64,000 bases of DNA from Paenibacillus agri (GTDB lineage: Bacteria; Bacillota; Bacilli; Paenibacillales; Paenibacillaceae), in contig NZ_JABWCS010000211.1 in NCBI RefSeq assembly GCF_013359945.1, positions 1-64,000 of the forward strand, in the 5' to 3' direction. The first letter of the stretch is position 1; each line of letters starts with the position of its first letter. Shown in pieces: positions 59,421-64,000 of the stretch. A model generated the notes under the pieces. That model had not been told where the DNA came from and did not search any database. It was given only the letters and a program-made list of their open reading frames with translations. The translations under genes and the position numbers were made by a program.

Positions 59421-61733
59421 TTACTGTATTCGTAGTTCGGAATCTAGGCTGTAGCTGTGTCCTGCTTCAAAATTGAACGGTAGTGTCTGTTCACCATAGC
59501 GTAACGTGGTATGTCCCGTGGTCAATGCGCGTACAGACGCTGCTACCAATCGTCCTTCCGACCAGGTGACATCTACCTCCAAGGCACCTCTTGCCCGAAG
59601 TCCGCGATATTGCCCTGAAGACCATGATGACGGGAGGGCTGGCAGCAAATGTAGTTCCCCTGCATGACTCTGCAGCAACATGTCAGCGATCGCAGCCGTT
59701 CCGCCAAAATTGCCGTCCGCCACATAGATCGGGCTTTCCGCTCCGCCAATACCAGGCTTCGAGAAGGTCAGCAGGTTATCAAAGCACAGGTTTCCTACCA
59801 GGTGTGAAATCTGCTCATAGGCATTTTCTCCATCATGCAGACGGGAGTAGCAACCGGCAAAGGCAGCTACCGTAAACTCCACATCCTCATGGTTGTTGGT
59901 CGATTTACGGGCTTCCAGGGTAACCCGCGCAGCCTCACTAAGTTCAGGAGTATGCTGCGGGGTGATGCGATAAGCTGGAAAAAGACTGTGTAAATGGGAC
60001 AGATGACGGTGCTCAGGCTGCGCCTCAACGTAATCCTCTAACCATTCCTGTAGCTGCCCTTTCTGGCCGATCTGAAGCGGCGGCAGCAATGCAATGGCTT
60101 TTTTCAAATCCGCTTGCAGCTGCTCATCCACCGCAAGCTTCTCCGCTGACTCCAGGACAAATTCGAACAGATCGCTCACCAATACCTGATCCAGTGTTGT
60201 TCCCATGGACAGATAATGATGCACCTGCGTTCCATTGGCATGGAAGGTATTTTCCGGGGAGATCGAAGGTCCCGTTACAAGCCAGCCGTACTGCGGATGC
60301 AGGGCCATATAATCCAGGAAGAATAGAGCGGCATCTTTTAAAATAGGGTAGGCAGTTTGACTTAGGAATTGCTCGTTCAACGTATATTCGTAATGATCAC
60401 GCAGTTGCATGGCAATCCACAGGCCTCCTGTGACATTAAGCCCCCAGGAATTCTGCCAAGCTGGAGCTGTAAAACCCCAAGCATTGGATACAGTATGGGC
60501 GACCCAGCCCTCAGAACCATAGAAATCCCGGGCCGCTGCTTTTCCACTCTCCGCCAGCTGTTCAATGTAGCGAATTAACGGCTGGTGGGACTCAGACAAA
60601 TGAGTTGTTTCCGTTGGATAGTAGTTCATTTGCGTGTTGATATCGATGTGATAATCACAGGTCCAGCCCATCCGGCAAGCCTGATCATCGTTCCAGATCC
60701 CCTGTAAATGCAGCGGCAGAGGCGAATCCTCTCTTGCGCCACAGAGGGTCAAATACCGTCCATATTGGAAAAACAACGCGAATAACGCAGGGTCCTCGCC
60801 TTTGCCCTGTGATACATTGTGGATTCTTTCGTCCGTAGGTAAAAGCGTTTGTTCAGATGTCCCCAGCTCTAAGCTGGCCCGGTCATACAGACTGCTATAG
60901 TCCGCTATATGATCCAACTTAAGAGACTCATAGCCCTTGGCTTTCGCCAGTAGATTCCTTTTATCCCCCACACTCATCCAGTCGTCGCCGGTCACACCAT
61001 AATCTGTATCTATCGCAAAATAAATAATAGCTTCCTTCGCATTCGAAACCTCAACCCATCCGGCGTCCCCGCTAATGATTCCACCCAGGGTCTCAACGTG
61101 TATGCTTCCCTGAGAACGGACTCCACATTCACCATCGCTATGCAGTTTCTCCAGAGCTTGCCCCTTAAAGGAGAGCCTGCCTTCACCCTGTGGCTCGTTC
61201 CAACTTTCGAACAGATCGGTCTTGCCTTCCAAATGAATATTAAATGAAACGCCATCCGGCGATTCGCTCCACAACTTGCACACGATAAGTCCATCTGCAT
61301 GGGAAGCAAACAGTTCGCGGTGTATTTTCGCACCCTCAAATTCATAAGTCGTCTTCGTGATTGCGTTTTCAAGATTAAGCTCTCGAGTGACATTTTGTCC
61401 GCCAGCTTTAAACTTCAAAATCACATCACATACAGGCAGATTGGTGCCAAAATTCGCTTTGCTTGGCTCTAGTAGTTGGCTCGCCAACCGCTCGCCGCCT
61501 TCGTAATCTCCATCGAAAAAGTGCTGTCTCAGTCGTGCCAGATCATCCTTGCCAGAGGACTGGCTCGTAATGTGTTCTTTTTTTCCAGACCAATAGGTCG
61601 ACTCCGTAATGTTCCAAACTTCTTGTTCTGCTCCGCCATACACGATTGCAGCTAATCTTCCATTTCCAACCGGAAAACCTTCGGACCATGAAGCCGCTGG
61701 TTTGTCATACCACAATTTCTGTGTACTCATCAC
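59421..61733 (-). CDS. GH95 family alpha-L-fucosidase/glycoside hydrolase
   Basis: A 770-aa glycoside hydrolase of family 95, which includes 1,2-alpha-L-fucosidases and some alpha-galactosidases. The N-terminal beta-domain begins KLWYDKPAASWSEGFPVGNGRL, and the (alpha/alpha)6 barrel has WTCDYHIDINTQMNYYPTE with the N/D catalytic residues and GPSISPENTF further on. There is no signal peptide, so it acts inside the cell on imported oligosaccharides. GTG (61733) or ATG (61730) after GGAGG starts the gene. No transporter gene is adjacent, so its substrate uptake must be encoded elsewhere. Confidence 0.92.
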   Translation of the reverse strand: MMSTQKLWYDKPAASWSEGFPVGNGRLAAIVYGGAEQEVWNITESTYWSGKKEHITSQSSGKDDLARLRQHFFDGDYEGGERLASQLLEPSKANFGTNLPVCDVILKFKAGGQNVTRELNLENAITKTTYEFEGAKIHRELFASHADGLIVCKLWSESPDGVSFNIHLEGKTDLFESWNEPQGEGRLSFKGQALEKLHSDGECGVRSQGSIHVETLGGIISGDAGWVEVSNAKEAIIYFAIDTDYGVTGDDWMSVGDKRNLLAKAKGYESLKLDHIADYSSLYDRASLELGTSEQTLLPTDERIHNVSQGKGEDPALFALFFQYGRYLTLCGAREDSPLPLHLQGIWNDDQACRMGWTCDYHIDINTQMNYYPTETTHLSESHQPLIRYIEQLAESGKAAARDFYGSEGWVAHTVSNAWGFTAPAWQNSWGLNVTGGLWIAMQLRDHYEYTLNEQFLSQTAYPILKDAALFFLDYMALHPQYGWLVTGPSISPENTFHANGTQVHHYLSMGTTLDQVLVSDLFEFVLESAEKLAVDEQLQADLKKAIALLPPLQIGQKGQLQEWLEDYVEAQPEHRHLSHLHSLFPAYRITPQHTPELSEAARVTLEARKSTNNHEDVEFTVAAFAGCYSRLHDGENAYEQISHLVGNLCFDNLLTFSKPGIGGAESPIYVADGNFGGTAAIADMLLQSHAGELHLLPALPSSWSSGQYRGLRARGALEVDVTWSEGRLVAASVRALTTGHTTLRYGEQTLPFNFEAGHSYSLDSELRIQ

Positions 61734-61844
61734 ATATTTCCTCCAGAAGTATCTTCATTATATACATTTGTTATATTAGTGGTTTTCTCCTGGAAAAGCT
61801 TTGTACGAAACTATTATTTTTTGTCGAAAACGGAGAAATGGGTG

Positions 61845-61995
61845 GCGGCTGGTGAGTACGGATGTGTATGGATGGCAGTTGGTGAGTATGTATGGAATGA
61901 TAGCTGGGAACTGCGTTTGGATGATTGCTGGTGACTATCTTTGGATGGCCACTGGTGAGTACGTATGGATGATCGCCGGTGTTTGCGTTTGGGAA
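61845..61995. repeat. 24-bp tandem repeats, five to six copies
   Basis: Degenerate units of the form TGGATGATCGCTGGTGAGTACGTA follow one another. Read on the plus strand they code for (W-M-I-A-G-x-Y-V)n in one frame, and a minus frame is also open, but neither has a ribosome site or family likeness. Confidence 0.8.
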
Positions 61996-62249
61996 CGTAG
62001 ATATAGCCAGAGCAATAGAAATTTTGCCCTGGCTATGGTATATGATACATGGATTTAATCCAGCGGATAGGGTTAACAGATAAAATGAATTTGAGATTAA
62101 AGGCGGAGATGCAGCCGTAGAGCTTGGATCGGCTTCGTTCTGATGGATGTAGAGATAGAGTCGGCTTAGTTCCAGTGAAAATGGGCTTTTGGCCGTAGTT
62201 ATCCAGATGTCTAAAGAGGCCAAGTAGCTCCTCCCCATCACGTACCCAA

Positions 62250-62447
62250 TTAGAAGCATTTTTGTACCTTAATTTCACCATTTCGAGAAAAAATAAGGAA
62301 ATAAGAGCATTATTGTATCTTAATTTTGTGAAAATACGCTATTGAGCACGATTTGGAAGAATTAACATACAAAATTGCCCTTAATCGAAGCCAGCCCCTT
62401 CGTTCCTTATAATTAAGGTACATAAATGCCTCTATTTACACTTGGGA
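62250..62447. repeat. Nested-palindrome intergenic repeat, copy D
   Basis: AGAAGCATTTTTGTACCTTAA, then ATAAGAGCATTATTGTATCTTAA, then the reverse motifs AACATACAAAATTGCCCTTAA and AATTAAGGTACATAAATGCC, in the same order and spacing as copy C at 37150. Confidence 0.82.
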
Positions 62448-62469
62448 GGTGGTTGGGAGCTGCTCGGAA

Positions 62470-62900
62470 GATGCTTGAGTCACTCTTATGTTACCCTTGG
62501 CAACCTTAATCCACTTTTGAGCACCTTCGAGTTAGTTTCGAGACACTTTCAGGCACTTTTGAGCCAACCTCGAGTTAGTTTTGAGTCACTCTTGAGGCAA
62601 CTTGGGACACCTTGAGCCACCCTTGGCAACTTAAGCCACTTTTGAGCACCTTCGAGTTAGTTTCGGGACACTTTCAGGCACTTTTGAGCCAACCTCGAGT
62701 TAGTTTTGAGTCACTCTTGAGGCAACTTGGGACACCTTGAGCCACCCTTGGCAACCTTAATCCACTTTTGAGCACCTTCGAGTTAGTTTCGGGACACTTT
62801 CAGGCACTTTTGAGCACCCTCGAGTTAGTTTTGAGACACTTTTAGGCACCCTAGAGTAACCTTTGGGACAATTCGTACCCTTGAGTCACCTTGGTCGCCC
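62470..62900. repeat. 125-bp tandem repeat, about three copies
   Basis: CTTGAGCCACCCTTGGCAAC recurs at 62611 and 62736, 125 bp apart, with a first copy about 62486. Each unit is itself built of two ~43-bp halves starting CACTTTTGAGC and containing TCGAGTTAGTTT. The third copy decays after 62820. Confidence 0.88.
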
Positions 62901-62998
62901 GTGCGTCACCATAGACTCACATATGAGCCATCTTGAGTTACCCTTAGGTCAACGCGAACCACATTCAAGACATCATCGACATCTCGACCCACTATTCC

Positions 62999-63090
62999 TC
63001 CTCACACCTTCTCACCACTGAGCCTCAATCCGGCTCGCCACTTAGCCTCACACCTTCTCGCAACTTAGACTCAATCCCGCTCGCCTCTCC
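62999..63090. repeat. 45-bp tandem duplication
   Basis: CCTCACACCTTCTC..CTCAATCC-GCTCGCC is present twice in a row (62999-63045 and 63046-63090), between the 125-bp repeats and the last gene. Bases 61734-61844, 61996-62249 and 62901-62998 hold no gene either. Confidence 0.8.
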
Positions 63091-63110
63091 ATCTCTCTCT
63101 TTTGTTCATT

Positions 63111-64000
63111 TTATATAGTAGCTTTTTTCCCCTTCAGCAACGACCGGAAAGCCAGCTTCAACACCGGCGGCACCGCAAAGAAGATAAACAAGGTCCGGAA
63201 GAGCTGATAGCACGTCACAATCGACAGGTCGCCGTTCACTTCCTTGGCGATGAGGGCCATTTGGTCCATACCGCCTGGCGACAAGCCGAGAAATGCAGTG
63301 ACGATTGTGATGTCATGCATTCGTGTTAGCAGCAAGCTAAGTCCCATAGAGACCCCAATCAGTAGCACTCCGCTCAATATTGCGAGCAGAACAATTTTTG
63401 CTTTGTTCTTCAGGCTCTCCAGATCCAGCAGCAGTCCAATGTAGCCCCCGATCATCAGCTGTGACAGACTGAGCACGATGGGTGGCAGAGCATGACCCTC
63501 ATACCCGGTCAAATTAAGCAGGATCGTGCCAATCATTGGTCCAAGCAGAAAAGCCGTTGGCATCTTGATCTTCTTAGCGATGAACGCACTCCCTACGCAT
63601 ACTGCGGCAAAGACCAAAATATGCGGAAATAACGCAGCAGATCCAGCAGATCCGCTCGCAGCAGCAGCTACGGCACTGTGGCTGCCACTGACATGAAACA
63701 ATGGGCTGAAGATCAGCAGCGGCACACAGAAAATAATCATCATCAGCCGGGACACCTGCAAAAAAGTGACGACAGTGATATCAATGCCCTTCACTTCTTC
63801 GGCCAACGTAATCATCTGGCTGAGGCCTCCGGGAATGCTGCCCATGAGCACCGTTGGGAAAGGAATACCGGATAATTTCGAAATTAAATACGCGATGGCC
63901 CCGGCACATAACAACAGCAGCGCCGTGAACAGAATCATCGTCGGCAGCTGAAGTCCGATCTGCGTTAAGGTCGACAAGGTGAACGAGAGGCCCAAGGTAT
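63111..64000 (-). CDS. AbrB-family (AimA-type) membrane transporter, 5' part beyond window
   Basis: A polytopic membrane protein of the AbrB/ammonia-monooxygenase-like PF05145 family, which includes the glutamate transporter AimA. Each half of the duplicated domain has a signature: SIPGGLSQMITLAEEVKGIDITVV and LSPGGMDQMALIAKEVNGDLSIVT. About 296 residues are seen and the family's full length is about 350, so the start lies beyond 64000; an internal TTG at 63995 is not the true start. It ends just after the 45-bp repeats. Confidence 0.88.
   Translation of the reverse strand, partial: TLGLSFTLSTLTQIGLQLPTMILFTALLLLCAGAIAYLISKLSGIPFPTVLMGSIPGGLSQMITLAEEVKGIDITVVTFLQVSRLMMIIFCVPLLIFSPLFHVSGSHSAVAAAASGSAGSAALFPHILVFAAVCVGSAFIAKKIKMPTAFLLGPMIGTILLNLTGYEGHALPPIVLSLSQLMIGGYIGLLLDLESLKNKAKIVLLAILSGVLLIGVSMGLSLLLTRMHDITIVTAFLGLSPGGMDQMALIAKEVNGDLSIVTCYQLFRTLFIFFAVPPVLKLAFRSLLKGKKATI

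Noticed and set aside
61771-62259. 162-codon minus-strand frame and 85-codon plus-strand frame in the 24-bp repeats
   Set aside because: Both arise from the tandem repeats, lack ribosome sites and resemble no family.
62470-62900. Possible CRISPR array
   Set aside because: Repeats of 125 bp follow each other directly with similar sub-units; there are no unique spacers of constant length and no cas genes.

Overview
The window reads as a chromosomal stretch of a low-to-medium GC Gram-positive, most likely Paenibacillus or a close relative. This is inferred from Bacillota-type ribosome binding sites (GGAGG or AGGAGG), lipoprotein signal peptides, many sugar ABC transporters and AraC, LacI, LysR, MerR and TetR regulators, a Btr-like siderophore regulator, and abundant dispersed intergenic repeats. 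No rRNA, tRNA, CRISPR array, phage gene or transposase was seen.

Layout. (1) 187-3435: a CUT1 sugar ABC importer (binding protein, two permeases, no ATPase), with a cre-like site upstream and a strong terminator downstream. (2) 3724-13005, all minus strand: a catabolic operon of LacI regulator, ribokinase, RbsA/RbsC/RbsC/RbsB-type importer, ureidoglycolate-lyase-like protein, M20 deacylase and glutamine-amidotransferase-like protein. Two LacI-type operators flank a likely promoter. (3) 13748-16906: a LysR regulator divergent from a MetX-like hydrolase and an MFS exporter. (4) 16958-18316: mntH with an MntR-box-like site. (5) 18654-21742 and 26575-31335: two iron-siderophore loci, comprising a fused FecCD permease with its lipoprotein under a Fur box, and a second lipoprotein with a FhuF-like reductase, an alpha/beta hydrolase and a Btr-type AraC sensor. 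Between them lie an aldo/keto reductase with its IclR regulator, a small lipoprotein, an HSL-type esterase and a CD3324-family protein. (6) 31515-36936: MerR, Nif3-like protein, EamA transporter with AraC, YcaQ-like DNA glycosylase and an HD hydrolase. (7) 37336-42619: Crp-like regulator, ECF transporter (S, T and fused AA) and a metallo-beta-lactamase-fold protein carrying an acidic microsatellite-encoded insertion, followed by a (QEK)n ORF. (8) 42657-45533: Nudix hydrolase and two SDRs. (9) 45686-56259: two YxeK/CmoJ-like FMN monooxygenases, a GNAT acetyltransferase, a peptide-type ABC importer and two TetR regulators. (10) 56665-59207: SDR, NAPE-PLD-like hydrolase and MerR. (11) 59421-61733: GH95 fucosidase, then minisatellite DNA and the partial AbrB-type membrane protein at the right edge.

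Three things tie genes together. Five promoters with 19-bp spacers carry the same MerR (NmlR/AdhR-type) dyad, which suggests an electrophile or thiol-stress regulon of two MerR genes, two SDRs and a metallohydrolase. Two near-consensus divergent promoters around 53.2-53.6 kb share a TetR-type operator and probably drive the whole monooxygenase and importer island together. The intergenic DNA is rich in structured repeats: four nested-palindrome elements, three GTTTGGA-ended multi-hairpin elements and several minisatellites.
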